DNA from: Arenicellales bacterium
Lineage (GTDB): Bacteria; Pseudomonadota; Gammaproteobacteria; BMS3Bbin11
Assembly: GCA_029287915.1 (NCBI GenBank)
Contig: JARFQE010000116.1
Location: 1 to 58,146 of the forward strand
Reading direction: 5' to 3'
Length of the DNA stretch: 58,146 nt
The notes under the pieces were generated by a model that worked only from the letters and a program-made list of their open reading frames with translations, had not been told where the DNA came from and did not search any database. This document shows positions 1 through 12,394 of the stretch, one piece after another (within the stretch, counting starts at the first letter, position 1; every line of letters begins with the position of its first letter). Made by a program: the position numbers and the translations under genes.

Positions 1-22
1 CCTAGAATTCCCCCTCTTTTCG

Positions 23-59
23 CAGGCCGGAGATTTTTCACCGGCCTGTGTCTTGTTTT
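23..59 (+). terminator. Hairpin upstream of rpsL
   Basis: A perfect 8-bp inverted repeat (23-30 with 41-48) encloses a 10-base loop and is followed by a T-rich stretch to 59. It looks like a rho-independent terminator or attenuator for a gene to the left of the window. In many gammaproteobacteria that gene is rpoC, but it is not visible here. The T tract is interrupted, so termination may be partial and allow read-through into rpsL. Confidence 0.6.
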
Positions 60-76
60 GGGCTGGAGAATATTGA

Positions 77-451
77 ATGCCAACAGTTAATCAGCTGGTG
101 CGTAAGCCGCGTCAGCGTCAGACAAAAAAGTCAAATGTACCTGCCTTAATGGCCTGTCCACAGCGCCGTGGCGTGTGTACGCGTGTATACACCACGACAC
201 CTAAGAAGCCAAACTCTGCATTGCGTAAAGTGGCACGTGTCAGGCTGACAAACGGCTTTGAAGTAAGTAGTTATATAGGTGGTGAAGGACATAACCTGCA
301 GGAGCACTCGGTAGTACTCATTCGAGGTGGTCGTGTAAAGGATTTGCCAGGTGTACGTTACCACACGGTACGCGGCTCTCTGGATACCGCAGGTGTCTCA
401 GATCGTCGGCGGGGTCGTTCGAAATACGGTACAAAGAGACCGAAGTCTTAA
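77..451 (+). CDS. rpsL: 30S ribosomal protein S12
   Basis: S12 sits at the decoding centre of the small subunit and helps monitor codon-anticodon pairing. The 124-residue length is the family norm. The conserved loops [10 protein letters not shown] and [17 protein letters not shown] are intact, including the two lysines whose substitution gives streptomycin resistance in E. coli, so the allele looks wild type. A GGAG Shine-Dalgarno precedes the ATG. It is the first gene of a str operon (rpsL-rpsG-fusA-tuf). Confidence 0.98.
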   Translation: MPTVNQLVRKPRQRQTKKSNVPALMACPQRRGVCTRVYTTTPKKPNSALRKVARVRLTNGFEVSSYIGGEGHNLQEHSVVLIRGGRVKDLPGVRYHTVRGSLDTAGVSDRRRGRSKYGTKRPKS

Positions 452-503
452 ATATCGCCAGATAACACTGAATATTACAGTATACAGAAATATACGGATT
501 TAA

Positions 504-977
<474 letters not shown>

Positions 978-1042
978 GAAGAAATTATATAGAGACGAAT
1001 TATTTTGTCAGTAGAAAGGATTTATTAAGGAAACATTGTAAA

Positions 1043-3142
<2,100 letters not shown>

Positions 3143-3193
3143 TTATTAGATAACCAATAGATTTAGACGATTACCAGTTCGAGGAATTTAGGC

Positions 3194-4384
3194 ATGTCCA
3201 AGGAAAAATTTGAACGTACGAAGCCCCATGTAAACGTGGGCACAATTGGTCATGTAGATCATGGCAAGACGACCCTGACGGCGGCGCTGACGACGGTGCT
3301 GGCGAAGCAGTTTGGTGGTGAAGTCAAGGGCTACGATCAGATTGATAATGCACCGGAGGAACGCGAGCGTGGAATCACGATTGCGACCGCACACGTTGAG
3401 TACGAGACGGAGTCCCGTCATTATGCTCACGTCGACTGCCCGGGCCATGCTGATTATGTAAAGAACATGATTACCGGTGCTGCGCAGATGGACGGTGCTA
3501 TTCTGGTGGTCAGTGCAGCGGACGGTCCGATGCCGCAGACGCGTGAGCACATCCTGCTGTCACGCCAGGTTGGCGTCCCCTATATCCTTGTTTATATGAA
3601 CAAGGCCGACATGGTCGACGACGAAGAGCTGCTGGAGCTGGTTGAAATGGAGATTCGCGAGTTGCTGGACAGCTACGAATTCCCGGGTGACGATACGCCG
3701 GTTGTGATTGGTTCGGCCCTCAAGGCGCTGGAAGGTGACACCTCGGATATAGGCGAGCCCTCCATTATCAAGCTGGCGGCGGAGATGGATTCATACATTC
3801 CACAGCCGGAACGTGATGTTGACAAGCCCTTCCTGATGCCGATTGAAGATGTGTTCTCGATCTCGGGTCGTGGCACGGTGGTGACGGGTCGAGTAGAGAG
3901 TGGTGTGGTGAAGGTCGGTGAAGAAATCGAGATTATCGGTATCAAGGATACCGCGAAGACGACAGTGACCGGTGTTGAGATGTTCCGCAAATTGCTGGAT
4001 CAGGGTGAGGCTGGTGACAACGTTGGTATTCTGTTGCGTGGCACCAAGCGTGAAGAAGTGGAGCGTGGTCAGGTGCTTGCGCATCCTGGCTCGATTACGC
4101 CGCACACCAAGTTTGAAGCAGAAGTTTATGTCCTGAGCAAGGATGAAGGGGGTCGTCATACGCCATTCTTCAATGGTTATCGCCCGCAGTTTTACTTCCG
4201 TACGACGGATGTAACGGGTGCCGTTGACCTGCCGGAAGGCGTGGAGATGGTAATGCCTGGCGACAATGTGAAGTTTACTGTCAGCCTGATTGCGCCGATC
4301 GCGATGGACGAAGGTCTGCGCTTTGCGGTGCGTGAAGGTGGGCGTACTGTTGGCGCCGGCGTTGTATCTAAGATTATTGAGTGA
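3194..4384 (+). CDS. tuf: Elongation factor Tu
   Basis: EF-Tu carries aminoacyl-tRNA to the ribosomal A site and hydrolyses GTP on codon match. The product is 396 residues, with the P loop [18 protein letters not shown] and the G4 motif as NKAD rather than the more usual NKCD. The beta-barrel domains follow. Codon use differs from fusA and the ribosomal genes: ACG for Thr and GCG for Ala are clearly more frequent, so the coding strand is locally GC-richer. Gammaproteobacteria often have a second tuf copy that exchanges sequence by gene conversion. The stop codon lies 2 bases before the rpsJ start. Confidence 0.98.
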   Translation: MSKEKFERTKPHVNVGTIGHVDHGKTTLTAALTTVLAKQFGGEVKGYDQIDNAPEERERGITIATAHVEYETESRHYAHVDCPGHADYVKNMITGAAQMDGAILVVSAADGPMPQTREHILLSRQVGVPYILVYMNKADMVDDEELLELVEMEIRELLDSYEFPGDDTPVVIGSALKALEGDTSDIGEPSIIKLAAEMDSYIPQPERDVDKPFLMPIEDVFSISGRGTVVTGRVESGVVKVGEEIEIIGIKDTAKTTVTGVEMFRKLLDQGEAGDNVGILLRGTKREEVERGQVLAHPGSITPHTKFEAEVYVLSKDEGGRHTPFFNGYRPQFYFRTTDVTGAVDLPEGVEMVMPGDNVKFTVSLIAPIAMDEGLRFAVREGGRTVGAGVVSKIIE

Positions 4385-4386
4385 TC

Positions 4387-4698
4387 ATGGAAAACCAGAA
4401 AATCAGAATCAAGCTAAAGGCCTTCGATCATCGTATGATTGATCGCTCCGCATCTGAAATTGTTGATACGGCTAAACGTACAGGCGCCATAGTAAAAGGC
4501 CCTATACCTTTACCTACAAGGATTGAACGATTCACACTGTTGAGTTCACCTCATGTCAACAAGAAGGCTCGGGACCAGTATGAAATCCGTACGCACAAAC
4601 GCATTATGGATATCGTAGACCCGACTGAAAAAACTGTAGACGCGTTGATGAAGCTGGATCTTGCAGCTGGCGTTGATGTCGAAATCAAACTTAGTTGA
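4387..4698 (+). CDS. rpsJ: 30S ribosomal protein S10
   Basis: S10 belongs to the 30S head and, as NusE, joins transcription antitermination complexes with NusB. An upstream in-frame GTG overlaps the tuf stop codon, but the ATG at 4387 gives the family N terminus ([16 protein letters not shown]) and a 103-residue protein of normal length. Only 2 bases separate tuf and rpsJ, so translation is probably coupled. The long leader through which L4 controls the E. coli S10 operon has no room here. [17 protein letters not shown] and the C-terminal [11 protein letters not shown] are typical. Confidence 0.97.
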   Translation: MENQKIRIKLKAFDHRMIDRSASEIVDTAKRTGAIVKGPIPLPTRIERFTLLSSPHVNKKARDQYEIRTHKRIMDIVDPTEKTVDALMKLDLAAGVDVEIKLS

Positions 4699-4728
4699 GT
4701 TTGAAGCGGACGAATTGGAGTTAATGTA

Positions 4729-5370
4729 ATGGCAATTGGACTAGTAGGGCGCAAAGTCGGTATGACCCGTGTATTTGGTGACGGTGGTGAATCTACCCCT
4801 GTTACCGTGCTTGAAGTTACACCGAATCGTATTGCCCAGGTCAGGAATATCGATACTGATGGTTATACCGCAGTACAAATGACTGCTGGTAACCGTCGCC
4901 CTGGCAGAGTAACAAAGGCTATGGTCGGGCATTTTGCCAAAGCTGGTGTTGAGCCGGGCCGTGTAGTTAAAGAGTTTCAGACAACTGATGAGCAGATTGC
5001 AGAATTATCTGCTGGTTCTGAGGTTGGTGTCGAGATCTTTAACGATACCCGATTTGTTGATGTCACGGCTACCAGTAAGGGTAAAGGTTATGCCGGTGTA
5101 ATGAAACGTCATGGATTTGGTGGCGGACGCGCTACTCATGGTTGTTCAATTTCTCATCGTGCACCAGGCTCAACGGGTCAGAATCAGTCTCCGGGCAAAG
5201 TGTTCCGTGGTAAGAAAATGGCTGGACAAATGGGTAATGTGACTAAAACTCAGCAAAATCTTGAAGTGGTTCGGGTGGATGAAGAGCGCAACATGATTCT
5301 TCTGAAAGGATCCGTACCGGGTTCCAGAGGCGCTGATGTCATTATCCGTCCGGCAGTAAAGAAATCATAG
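4729..5370 (+). CDS. rplC: 50S ribosomal protein L3
   Basis: L3 is an early-assembly large-subunit protein whose extension reaches toward the peptidyl transferase centre. The 213-residue protein begins [14 protein letters not shown] and carries the conserved loop [17 protein letters not shown], which includes the glutamine methylated by PrmB in E. coli. It lies 30 bases after rpsJ with a GGAG-type ribosome-binding site. Confidence 0.98.
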   Translation: MAIGLVGRKVGMTRVFGDGGESTPVTVLEVTPNRIAQVRNIDTDGYTAVQMTAGNRRPGRVTKAMVGHFAKAGVEPGRVVKEFQTTDEQIAELSAGSEVGVEIFNDTRFVDVTATSKGKGYAGVMKRHGFGGGRATHGCSISHRAPGSTGQNQSPGKVFRGKKMAGQMGNVTKTQQNLEVVRVDEERNMILLKGSVPGSRGADVIIRPAVKKS

Positions 5371-5402
5371 ATTAAAAGTAATAACCAGGGTTTGAGGAAA
5401 TA

Positions 5403-6026
5403 ATGGTGCAAGTTTCAGTTTTGAAAAGTGACGGTGCAGACAGCGGCAAGAAGCTCGATCTGGCAGATGCCGCATTTGACGCCAGCTATAACGAAGCGTT
5501 GATTCACCAGGTAGTCACTGCCTATCAGGCAGGCGCCCGAAGTGGCACACGTGCTCAGAAAAACCGTGCAGCAGTTGCCGGCGGAGGTGCAAAGCCCTTT
5601 CGTCAGAAAGGAACAGGGCGAGCTCGTGCTGGTACTATTCGCAGCCCAATCTGGCGTGGTGGTGGAAAGATCTTTCCAGCATGCAATGCAAATTTTGCGC
5701 AGAAAGTGAACAAGAAAATGTACAAGGCAGGAATGCGTTCAATTGTTTCTGAACTGATGCGGACAGATCGCATGACGGTTGTGGACTCTATGGACGTTGC
5801 TGAAGTCAAAACGAAAGCAGTTGCCGACCAATTGAAGGCCATGGGTAAGGCAGATGTATTAATCGTCAGTGACACTCCATCAGAAGCACTGATCCTTAGT
5901 ACACGCAATATCAGGAATGTCGATGTGACGGATCTGACCGGTTTGAATCCTTACAGTCTGCTCAAGCATGCCAATGTCATTATAACTGCTGATGCAGCAA
6001 GTAAACTTGAGGAAGTACTGGTATGA
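5403..6026 (+). CDS. rplD: 50S ribosomal protein L4
   Basis: L4 lines the polypeptide exit tunnel. The 207-residue protein has the conserved basic loop, seen as AGGGAKPFRQKGTGRARAG, that extends into the tunnel, and the C-terminal Rossmann-like region ending in NPYSLLKHANVIITADA. In E. coli free L4 represses the S10 operon through the rpsJ leader. That leader is absent here, so such control would need another site. The last codons overlap rplW by 4 bases (ATGA). Confidence 0.97.
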   Translation: MVQVSVLKSDGADSGKKLDLADAAFDASYNEALIHQVVTAYQAGARSGTRAQKNRAAVAGGGAKPFRQKGTGRARAGTIRSPIWRGGGKIFPACNANFAQKVNKKMYKAGMRSIVSELMRTDRMTVVDSMDVAEVKTKAVADQLKAMGKADVLIVSDTPSEALILSTRNIRNVDVTDLTGLNPYSLLKHANVIITADAASKLEEVLV

Positions 6027-6322
6027 GTGATTCTGCGCTGTATAACATCATTCTGGCGCCACACGTGTCAGAAAAGAGCACCCAGCTGGCAGACAGCGCC
6101 AGCCAGGTTGTCTTCAAGGTTGCAATCGACGCCAGCAAGCCGCAAATTCGTCGTGCGATAGAGAAACTGTTTTCTGTCGAAGTCGAGTCGGTGAAGGTTG
6201 TGCGCCAGAAAGGCAAGAAGAAAAATTTTGGTCGTATTGCGGGAAAACGTAAAGACTGGAAGAAGGCATATATCAGATTGAAACAGGGCCAGGACATTGA
6301 TTTCCTGGCTGATGCAGGATAG
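6023..6322 (+). CDS. rplW: 50S ribosomal protein L23
   Basis: L23 sits at the tunnel exit and is the main docking site for trigger factor and signal recognition particle. The 99-residue product has the family signature APHVSEKSTQLAD near the N terminus and a lysine-rich extended loop (VVRQKGKKKNFGR). The start overlaps the rplD stop as ATGA, which indicates translational coupling. The length matches E. coli L23. Confidence 0.97.
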   Translation: MSDSALYNIILAPHVSEKSTQLADSASQVVFKVAIDASKPQIRRAIEKLFSVEVESVKVVRQKGKKKNFGRIAGKRKDWKKAYIRLKQGQDIDFLADAG

Positions 6323-6343
6323 ACAGGCTCAGGATAAATAGTA

Positions 6344-7168
6344 ATGGCTCTTATCAAATCAAAACCAACGTCACCTGGACGCCGTGGGCAGGTCAGTGTC
6401 AAGACTGCAGGTCTGCACACAGGCAAGCCATTTGCCGGTCTGGTAGAAAAGAAAAATACCATTAATGGTCGTAACAACAAAGGCCGCATCACGGTAAGGC
6501 ATCGTGGCGGTGGCCATAAGCGGCATTATCGTGTGATTGACTTTAAGCGCAACAAGGACGGCATTCCAGCAAAAATTGAGCGTATTGAATACGATCCAAA
6601 CCGTAGTTCACATATTGCACTGGCATTGTATGCAGATGGTGAACGTCGCTATATCATTGCACCGAAAGGTCTGAAGGCCGGTGATAGCATAATGTCCGGA
6701 GCTGAAGCGCCTATTTCTGCCGGCAATGCTTTAGCGCTGCGCAATATTCCGGTGGGCACAACGGTACATTGTGTAGAACTAAAGCCAAAGAAAGGTGCTC
6801 AGATTGGCCGAGCTGCCGGTAGTGTTATCCAGTTTGTTGGTCGTGACGGCGATTATGCGCAGCTTCGATTGCGTTCCGGTGAAATGAGAAAGGTACATCT
6901 TGATTGTCGTGCCACTATTGGTGAAGTCGGAAATTCAGAGCATTCGTTGCGTAAGCTTGGTAAAGCCGGAGCAAAGCGCTGGCGTGGTATTCGTCCTACT
7001 GTCCGTGGTGTCGCAATGAACCCGGTTGATCATCCACATGGTGGTGGTGAAGGGCGTACATCGGGTGGCCGCCATCCAGTATCGCCATGGGGTGTGCCGA
7101 CCAAGGGTTACCGTACACGTAATAACAAGCGTACGGATAATATGATTATCCGTCGTCGCAGGAAGTAA
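6344..7168 (+). CDS. rplB: 50S ribosomal protein L2
   Basis: L2 is a core large-subunit protein needed for subunit association and peptidyl transferase activity. The 274-residue length is the family norm. The C-terminal segment [18 protein letters not shown] contains the conserved histidine near the catalytic centre (E. coli His229). The basic C-terminal tail [12 protein letters not shown] is complete. It lies 21 bases after rplW and 15 before rpsS. Confidence 0.98.
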   Translation: MALIKSKPTSPGRRGQVSVKTAGLHTGKPFAGLVEKKNTINGRNNKGRITVRHRGGGHKRHYRVIDFKRNKDGIPAKIERIEYDPNRSSHIALALYADGERRYIIAPKGLKAGDSIMSGAEAPISAGNALALRNIPVGTTVHCVELKPKKGAQIGRAAGSVIQFVGRDGDYAQLRLRSGEMRKVHLDCRATIGEVGNSEHSLRKLGKAGAKRWRGIRPTVRGVAMNPVDHPHGGGEGRTSGGRHPVSPWGVPTKGYRTRNNKRTDNMIIRRRRK

Positions 7169-7183
7169 GCAGGAGTAGCATTT

Positions 7184-7459
7184 ATGCCACGTTCGATTAA
7201 AAAAGGTCCATTTGTTGATCATCACTTGATGGCCAAGGCTGAAAAAGCTGTCAGTGAAAACAATCGTAAACCGATTAAAACCTGGTCCAGGCGTTCGATG
7301 ATAATGCCTGAGTTTGTTGGTCTGACAATTGCAGTACATAACGGTCGTCAACATGTTCCAGTTCTTATTTCGGAAAACATGGTCGGCCACAAGCTGGGTG
7401 AATTTGCGGCAACGCGCACCTTTCGTGGACATATGGCTGATAAGAAAGTTAAACGATGA
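7184..7459 (+). CDS. rpsS: 30S ribosomal protein S19
   Basis: S19 is a 30S head protein that forms a complex with S13 and contacts the A-site finger bridge. The 91-residue protein opens [16 protein letters not shown] and has the typical [15 protein letters not shown] and [13 protein letters not shown] motifs. A GGAG Shine-Dalgarno lies before the ATG. It is followed by rplV after 28 bases. Confidence 0.97.
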   Translation: MPRSIKKGPFVDHHLMAKAEKAVSENNRKPIKTWSRRSMIMPEFVGLTIAVHNGRQHVPVLISENMVGHKLGEFAATRTFRGHMADKKVKR

Positions 7460-7487
7460 AAGTTAAACTAATCACGGTATCGCAGTA

Positions 7488-7832
7488 ATGGAAACGCAAG
7501 CTGTATTAAAATATGTAAGAACCTCACCGCAGAAACTGCGTCTGGTGGCAGACCAGATTCGTGGCCTGCAGGTTGAGCGTGCGCTGGAAATTCTGGAGTA
7601 CAGCACAAAATCAGGTGCTGCAACAATCAAGAAAGTCCTGAACTCCGCAATAGCAAATGCTGAACATAATGATGGTGCCGATATTGATGAGCTATTTGTA
7701 ACCACTGCCTTTATCGATGGCGGGCCAACGCTAAAACGTATACGTGCCCGCGCCAAGGGCCGTGCAGCAAGAATTCTGAAACGAACCAGTCACATCACCA
7801 TCAAGGTGGGTGAAAAACAGGGGAGTAAGTAA
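7488..7832 (+). CDS. rplV: 50S ribosomal protein L22
   Basis: L22 extends a beta-hairpin into the peptide exit tunnel at the macrolide-sensitive constriction. The 114-residue protein has the conserved opening around [17 protein letters not shown] and the hairpin region ending in [17 protein letters not shown], with no insertion or deletion of the kind linked to macrolide resistance. The stop codon directly abuts the rpsC ATG. Confidence 0.97.
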   Translation: METQAVLKYVRTSPQKLRLVADQIRGLQVERALEILEYSTKSGAATIKKVLNSAIANAEHNDGADIDELFVTTAFIDGGPTLKRIRARAKGRAARILKRTSHITIKVGEKQGSK

Positions 7833-8504
7833 ATGGGCCAGAAAGTCCAACCAATTGGTTTCAGACTTGGCATCGTCAAGGACTGGACAGCTAAATGGTA
7901 CGGTAACAAGCGGCAGTACGCCGATTTTTTGACTACGGACATGAAGGTCCGTGCATATCTCGAAAAACGACTGAAGAATGCCGCGATCAGCAAGATAGTT
8001 ATCGAGCGGCCTTCGCAGAATATGAACATCACGCTGTACACTGCGCGCCCAGGTATCGTTATCGGTAAAAAGGGTGAAGATATTGATCGTCTGCGTAAGG
8101 AACTTGGCAAGATGGTTGATATGCCAGTACAGATTGGCGTTGAGGAAATACGCAAACCTGAAATGGATGCCAAGTTAGTAGCTGAAAATATTGCTCAGCA
8201 GCTTGAAAAGCGAGTAATGTTCAGGCGTGCAATGAAGCGCTCAATGCAGAACACCATGCGTCTTGGTGCAGAAGGTATCAAGATCATGATTTCGGGACGC
8301 TTGAACGGTGCAGAAATTGCTCGCACAGAATGGGTAAGAGATGGTCGTGTTCCTTTGCATACACTTCGTGCTGATATCGATTATGGAACTGCTGAAGCAT
8401 TGACAACGTATGGAATTATCGGCATCAAAGTCTGGATTTTCAAAGGTGAAGTCCGTGATGCTGATGAAGGTGACAGCAATGTCAAGGTTGCTACTGGGGC
8501 CTGA
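7833..8504 (+). CDS. rpsC: 30S ribosomal protein S3
   Basis: S3 lies at the mRNA entry channel and takes part in the ribosome's helicase activity. The 223-residue protein opens [13 protein letters not shown]. It has the KH RNA-binding domain with the [14 protein letters not shown] loop (around residues 70-90) and a C-terminal domain with [22 protein letters not shown]. No gap separates it from rplV. Confidence 0.98.
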   Translation: MGQKVQPIGFRLGIVKDWTAKWYGNKRQYADFLTTDMKVRAYLEKRLKNAAISKIVIERPSQNMNITLYTARPGIVIGKKGEDIDRLRKELGKMVDMPVQIGVEEIRKPEMDAKLVAENIAQQLEKRVMFRRAMKRSMQNTMRLGAEGIKIMISGRLNGAEIARTEWVRDGRVPLHTLRADIDYGTAEALTTYGIIGIKVWIFKGEVRDADEGDSNVKVATGA

Positions 8505-8519
8505 TGGAGAAATAGAACT

Positions 8520-8933
8520 ATGCTGCAACCCAAGAGAACTAAATTTCGTAAGATGCATAAAGGTCGTAATCGCGGCCTGGCATCTCGTGGAAACAAAGTA
8601 AGTTTTGGTGAATATGGTCTGAAATCAGTAGAGCGAGGCCGCGTAACTGCCAGACAGATCGAAGCTGCACGCCGCGCAATGACACGTCATATTAAACGTG
8701 GTGGTCGAGTATGGATACGCATATTCCCGGATAAGCCAATTTCAAAAAAGCCTCTTGAAGTAAGAATGGGTAAAGGTAAAGGAAACCCGGAATACTGGGT
8801 TTCGCTAATAAAGCCGGGCCACGTCCTTTATGAAATGGAAGGGGTCTCAGAAGAGATTGCTCGTGAAGCATTTCGTCTTGCTGGAGCCAAATTACCAGTC
8901 AAAACAGTCTTTGTATCAAGACAGGTGGGCTAA
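8520..8933 (+). CDS. rplP: 50S ribosomal protein L16
   Basis: L16 binds near the A-site tRNA elbow and is a late-assembly protein of the large subunit. The 137-residue protein begins [19 protein letters not shown] and contains the conserved [20 protein letters not shown]. The arginine hydroxylated by YcfD in E. coli falls in this family's conserved core. The stop is immediately followed by the rpmC ATG. Confidence 0.98.
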   Translation: MLQPKRTKFRKMHKGRNRGLASRGNKVSFGEYGLKSVERGRVTARQIEAARRAMTRHIKRGGRVWIRIFPDKPISKKPLEVRMGKGKGNPEYWVSLIKPGHVLYEMEGVSEEIAREAFRLAGAKLPVKTVFVSRQVG

Positions 8934-9131
8934 ATGAAAGTCAATGATATAAGAGCACTTGATAGTAAAGCGCTGCAGGCAAAGCTCGATGAATTACTAG
9001 AGCAGAAATTTACACTACGCATGCAGATTGCAACTGGACAGCAGGGTAACCATGCAGCTTTGAGAGATGCTAAGCGTTCGATTGCTCGTGTAAAAACTAT
9101 TATGAATGAGAAACATAGAGGCGACGCATGA
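8934..9131 (+). CDS. rpmC: 50S ribosomal protein L29
   Basis: L29 lies beside L23 at the tunnel exit and contributes to the signal recognition particle and trigger factor docking platform. The 65-residue, mostly helical protein begins [21 protein letters not shown], with the usual QLR-type basic helix toward the C terminus ([14 protein letters not shown]). It abuts rplP and overlaps rpsQ by 4 bases. Confidence 0.95.
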   Translation: MKVNDIRALDSKALQAKLDELLEQKFTLRMQIATGQQGNHAALRDAKRSIARVKTIMNEKHRGDA

Positions 9132-9388
9132 GCGAACAGGAAAAAATTGCACGTTCAACAAGTGGAATAGTCATCAGTAACAAGATGGATAAAACCGTCA
9201 CGGTTCTGGTAGAGCGTCAGGAAAAGCATCCGCTGTATAAAAAATACATTCGGAAATCAACCAAGCTACATGCACACGACGAATCTAACGAATGCAATGA
9301 AGGCGATACTGTGCAGATTGAAGAATGTCGACCGATGTCGAAAAGTAAAAGCTGGCGTGTTATTGAGGTGGTAAGTCGCGCGAACTAA
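9128..9388 (+). CDS. rpsQ: 30S ribosomal protein S17
   Basis: S17 is a primary 16S rRNA-binding OB-fold protein of the 30S body. The 86-residue protein carries [18 protein letters not shown] and [19 protein letters not shown], which match the family. The start overlaps rpmC (ATGA). A 55-base gap follows before rplN, where the spc operon begins in E. coli. A TTGACT box lies in that gap but lacks a properly spaced -10. Confidence 0.97.
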   Translation: MSEQEKIARSTSGIVISNKMDKTVTVLVERQEKHPLYKKYIRKSTKLHAHDESNECNEGDTVQIEECRPMSKSKSWRVIEVVSRAN

Positions 9389-9443
9389 CTGCAATTACGG
9401 CGATTGACTTAATAGAAATGAAACATATCAGGAGTTCAGGGTA

Positions 9444-9812
9444 ATGATCCAGATGCAAAGCGAACTTGATGTTGCTGATAACAGTGGCGCCAGGAAGGTC
9501 ATGTGCATCAAGGTGCTTGGCGGATCCAAGCGCCGCTACGCCGGTATTGGTGATGTAATCAAGATCAGTATCAAGGAGGCCATACCAAATGGCCGTGTAA
9601 AAAAAGGTGATGTCTATAATGCCGTTATTGTACGGACCAAGAAAGGTGTGCGCCGGAACGATGGTTCATCGATTCGTTTTGACGGCAATGCAGCAGTACT
9701 GCTGAATACTCAGTTACAGCCTGTTGGCACACGAATATTTGGGCCGGTTACACGTGAATTGCGCACAGCCCAGTTCATGAAGATTATTTCACTGGCACCT
9801 GAAGTTCTCTGA
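9444..9812 (+). CDS. rplN: 50S ribosomal protein L14
   Basis: L14 sits at the subunit interface, forms bridges to 16S rRNA and is the binding site of the silencing factor RsfS. The 122-residue protein opens [21 protein letters not shown] and shows [21 protein letters not shown] and the C-terminal [12 protein letters not shown]. An AGGAG Shine-Dalgarno precedes the start. It is the first gene of the spc-like block. Confidence 0.98.
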   Translation: MIQMQSELDVADNSGARKVMCIKVLGGSKRRYAGIGDVIKISIKEAIPNGRVKKGDVYNAVIVRTKKGVRRNDGSSIRFDGNAAVLLNTQLQPVGTRIFGPVTRELRTAQFMKIISLAPEVL

Positions 9813-9824
9813 GGGATACAGATA

Positions 9825-10142
9825 ATGAATAAAATTAAGAAAGGTGATGACGTTATCGTAATAGCCGGTAAGGACAAGGGAAAGCGTGGCAACGTTTTGC
9901 GTGTACTTGAAAATGGTCGAGTGATGGTAGATGGCATTAATATCGTAAAGAAACACGTTCGTCCAAATCCACAGGCTGGTGAAACAGGTGGCATAGTTGA
10001 ACAGGAAGCGGCAATGGATATTTCCAATGTCTCCTTGTTTGATGAAGCGACAGGCAAGGCCTCTCGAGTTGGTATCAAGGTCCTTGAAGATGGTAAGAAA
10101 GTCAGAGTGTATAAAACATCTGGCGAAATGGTCGACGTATAA
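9825..10142 (+). CDS. rplX: 50S ribosomal protein L24
   Basis: L24 is an assembly initiator of the large subunit that binds the 5' end of 23S rRNA. The 105-residue protein has the KOW motif near the N terminus ([20 protein letters not shown]) and the conserved [12 protein letters not shown]. It lies 12 bases after rplN and 16 before rplE. Confidence 0.97.
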   Translation: MNKIKKGDDVIVIAGKDKGKRGNVLRVLENGRVMVDGINIVKKHVRPNPQAGETGGIVEQEAAMDISNVSLFDEATGKASRVGIKVLEDGKKVRVYKTSGEMVDV

Positions 10143-10158
10143 ATAGCAGGTTATCGAC

Positions 10159-10698
10159 ATGGCTCGTTTGGAAGAATATTACAAAGAAACAATTGCTCCG
10201 GCATTAATGAAAGAGCTTGCTCTTGATAATGTCATGCAAATACCCAGGATCACCAAGATCACTCTCAATATGGGAGTAGGTGATGCAGTGGCAAATAAAA
10301 AGGTTATCGAATTTGCTACTAGTGACATGGAAAAGATCAGCGGACAGAAGCCGGTTGTCACTTATGCGCGTAAATCTATCGCCGGTTTCAAGATCCGTGA
10401 TGGTTGGCCGATTGGTTGCAAAGTCACTCTTCGTAGAGAACGCATGTATGAGTTTCTCGACAGACTGGTAACTATTGCAATCCCTCGTATCAGGGACTTT
10501 CGCGGTCTTCCAGCGAAGTCATTCGATGGCCGGGGAAATTATTCACTGGGTTTGAAAGAACAAATTGTGTTTCCGGAAATCGATTACGAAAAGGTTGATA
10601 CTATCCGAGGTCTGGATATTACGATTACTACCAGCGCGGCCAATGACGAACAGGCACGCGCATTGTTAATGGGGTTCAATTTCCCTATAAAGGCTTAA
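10159..10698 (+). CDS. rplE: 50S ribosomal protein L5
   Basis: L5 anchors 5S rRNA in the central protuberance and contacts P-site tRNA and S13. The 179-residue length is typical. Conserved stretches include [16 protein letters not shown], the [20 protein letters not shown] region and the C-terminal [10 protein letters not shown]. Confidence 0.98.
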   Translation: MARLEEYYKETIAPALMKELALDNVMQIPRITKITLNMGVGDAVANKKVIEFATSDMEKISGQKPVVTYARKSIAGFKIRDGWPIGCKVTLRRERMYEFLDRLVTIAIPRIRDFRGLPAKSFDGRGNYSLGLKEQIVFPEIDYEKVDTIRGLDITITTSAANDEQARALLMGFNFPIKA

Positions 10699-10707
10699 AG
10701 GTTAATT

Positions 10708-11013
10708 ATGGCTAAAAAATCAATGATAGCACGTGAAAAGCGTCGCAGAGCTTCTGCGGACAGGCTGCTTGCAAAAAGGGCTGCTCTGAAAGCGAAAATT
10801 ATCGACCCGGAGGTCTCTGCTGAAGAAGCAATGGCTGCAGTATACGCCTTGCAGAAACTGCCTCGTGACTCGAGTAAATCACGTCAGCGCAATCGCTGCA
10901 GCATGACCGGTCGTCCTCATGGTTACTATCGTAAGTTTGGACTCTCTCGTAATAAATTACGTGAAGTGGTTAACCGTGGTGAAGCTCCTGGTGTAGTTCG
11001 GGCCAGCTGGTAA
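10708..11013 (+). CDS. rpsN: 30S ribosomal protein S14, zinc-free type
   Basis: S14 is a 30S head protein near S3 and S10. The 101-residue form with a long N-terminal helix and the C-terminal motif [19 protein letters not shown] is the cysteine-poor type usual in gammaproteobacteria, not the 61-residue zinc-binding type. This contrasts with S4 and L36 in the same block, which keep zinc-type cysteines. Confidence 0.97.
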   Translation: MAKKSMIAREKRRRASADRLLAKRAALKAKIIDPEVSAEEAMAAVYALQKLPRDSSKSRQRNRCSMTGRPHGYYRKFGLSRNKLREVVNRGEAPGVVRASW

Positions 11014-11071
11014 AGCGATAATTTATTAATTAAAGATACATCAGATTCAACGACACTGAGATGATACGAAC

Positions 11072-11470
11072 ATGAGTATGAGTGACCCAATTGCCGATAT
11101 GCTGACACGTATTCGCAATGCCCATCACGCCGAGATGAACACGGTAACCATCCCTGCATCGGGCACCAAGAAGGCCATTGCTGAAGTGCTCAAGGCAGAA
11201 GGCTATATAGAGTCGGTTTCTGAAGTGAAAAATGACAATGGTTTCACTTCTCTTGAGCTGACACTGAAATATTATCAGGGCAGCCCTGTTATTGAGATGA
11301 TCAAACGTGTCAGTAAACCCGGTTGTCGGGTATATACTGGCAAAGATGATATCCCGACCGTCAATAAAGGTCTTGGCATCACTATCATATCAACTTCTAA
11401 AGGTATCATGACCGATCGCAATGCCCGCAAGGCTGGTGTTGGTGGTGAAGTGATCTGTTACGTTGCTTAA
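11072..11470 (+). CDS. rpsH: 30S ribosomal protein S8
   Basis: S8 binds helix 21 of 16S rRNA and is central to assembly of the platform. In E. coli it represses the spc operon by binding mRNA near the rplE start. The 132-residue protein opens [20 protein letters not shown] and ends with [27 protein letters not shown], both family signatures. A second in-frame ATG lies two codons in; the longer start matches the family. The 58-base gap after rpsN holds no evident hairpin. Confidence 0.97.
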   Translation: MSMSDPIADMLTRIRNAHHAEMNTVTIPASGTKKAIAEVLKAEGYIESVSEVKNDNGFTSLELTLKYYQGSPVIEMIKRVSKPGCRVYTGKDDIPTVNKGLGITIISTSKGIMTDRNARKAGVGGEVICYVA

Positions 11471-11482
11471 TATAGGTGAATC

Positions 11483-12016
11483 ATGTCACGAGTAGCTAAA
11501 AATCCTGTTTCATTGCCGGGTGGTACTGAAGTCACAATCAAGGATAATATGATTGTCGCAAAAGGCCCGTTAGGAGAATTGACGATGAATAAGCATCCTC
11601 TGGTAAGCGTCGAACAGGAAGATGGAATTTTGAAGGTCGCAGCAAATGATGAGTCTATGCAGGCTCGTGCGCTGTCAGGCACGACACGTGCGCTATTATC
11701 AAACCTTGTTAATGGTGTGACGACAGGATTCGAAAAGAAATTAACGATCATCGGTGTGGGTTATCGTGCCCAGGTACAGGGAAAAAACCTAAACCTTAGC
11801 CTCGGTTTTTCTCATCCGGTTGTTTATCCTATTCCTGATGGAATTAACATTGAAGCACCTAGTCAGACAGAGCTCGTAATTAAAGGTGCTGACAAGCAGA
11901 AAGTAGGCCAGGTAGCCGCAGAAATTCGTCAATATCGTCCACCAGAGCCATACAAAGGCAAAGGTGTTCGTTACACTGATGAGTATGTAGCTCGTAAGCA
12001 GGCCAAAAAGAAATAA
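11483..12016 (+). CDS. rplF: 50S ribosomal protein L6
   Basis: L6 lies near the factor-binding site and the sarcin-ricin loop. The 177-residue protein shows the duplicated fold of the family, with the opening [14 protein letters not shown] and the second-domain signature [18 protein letters not shown]. It lies 12 bases after rpsH. Confidence 0.98.
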   Translation: MSRVAKNPVSLPGGTEVTIKDNMIVAKGPLGELTMNKHPLVSVEQEDGILKVAANDESMQARALSGTTRALLSNLVNGVTTGFEKKLTIIGVGYRAQVQGKNLNLSLGFSHPVVYPIPDGINIEAPSQTELVIKGADKQKVGQVAAEIRQYRPPEPYKGKGVRYTDEYVARKQAKKK

Positions 12017-12031
12017 CCGGTAGGTCAAGAA

Positions 12032-12385
12032 ATGAGTAAAAAATCATCACGTATGCGTCGAGCAACCAAGAGCAGATCAAAGATCGCTCGACTGGGAGCA
12101 GACAGGTTAAGTATTCACCGTACTCCAAGACATATCTACGCTCAGGTGGTTCAGGCTGAGACTGGTAAAGTTATGGCCAGCGCTTCAACCGTAGAGGTTG
12201 AAATACGTAAAGAGCTTGGAAATGGTGGAAATATCGCAGCAGCATCAGCTGTCGGCAAGCGTATTGCTGAAAAGGCTGTTGAAGCTGGAATCAAGACCGT
12301 AGCATTTGATCGCTCCGGTTTCAGGTATCACGGACGCGTCAAGGCTCTGGCCGAGGCAGCTCGTGAAAATGGATTGGAATTCTAG
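12032..12385 (+). CDS. rplR: 50S ribosomal protein L18
   Basis: L18 binds 5S rRNA together with L5 and L25 in the central protuberance. The 117-residue protein has a basic N-terminal tail followed by [16 protein letters not shown] and the C-terminal [21 protein letters not shown]. It lies 15 bases after rplF and 9 before rpsE. Confidence 0.97.
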   Translation: MSKKSSRMRRATKSRSKIARLGADRLSIHRTPRHIYAQVVQAETGKVMASASTVEVEIRKELGNGGNIAAASAVGKRIAEKAVEAGIKTVAFDRSGFRYHGRVKALAEAARENGLEF

Positions 12386-12394
12386 GAGTCGATT

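Noticed and set aside
9404-9429. spc operon promoter in the rpsQ-rplN gap
   Set aside because: TTGACT is present, but no acceptable -10 hexamer occurs at 16-18 bases.
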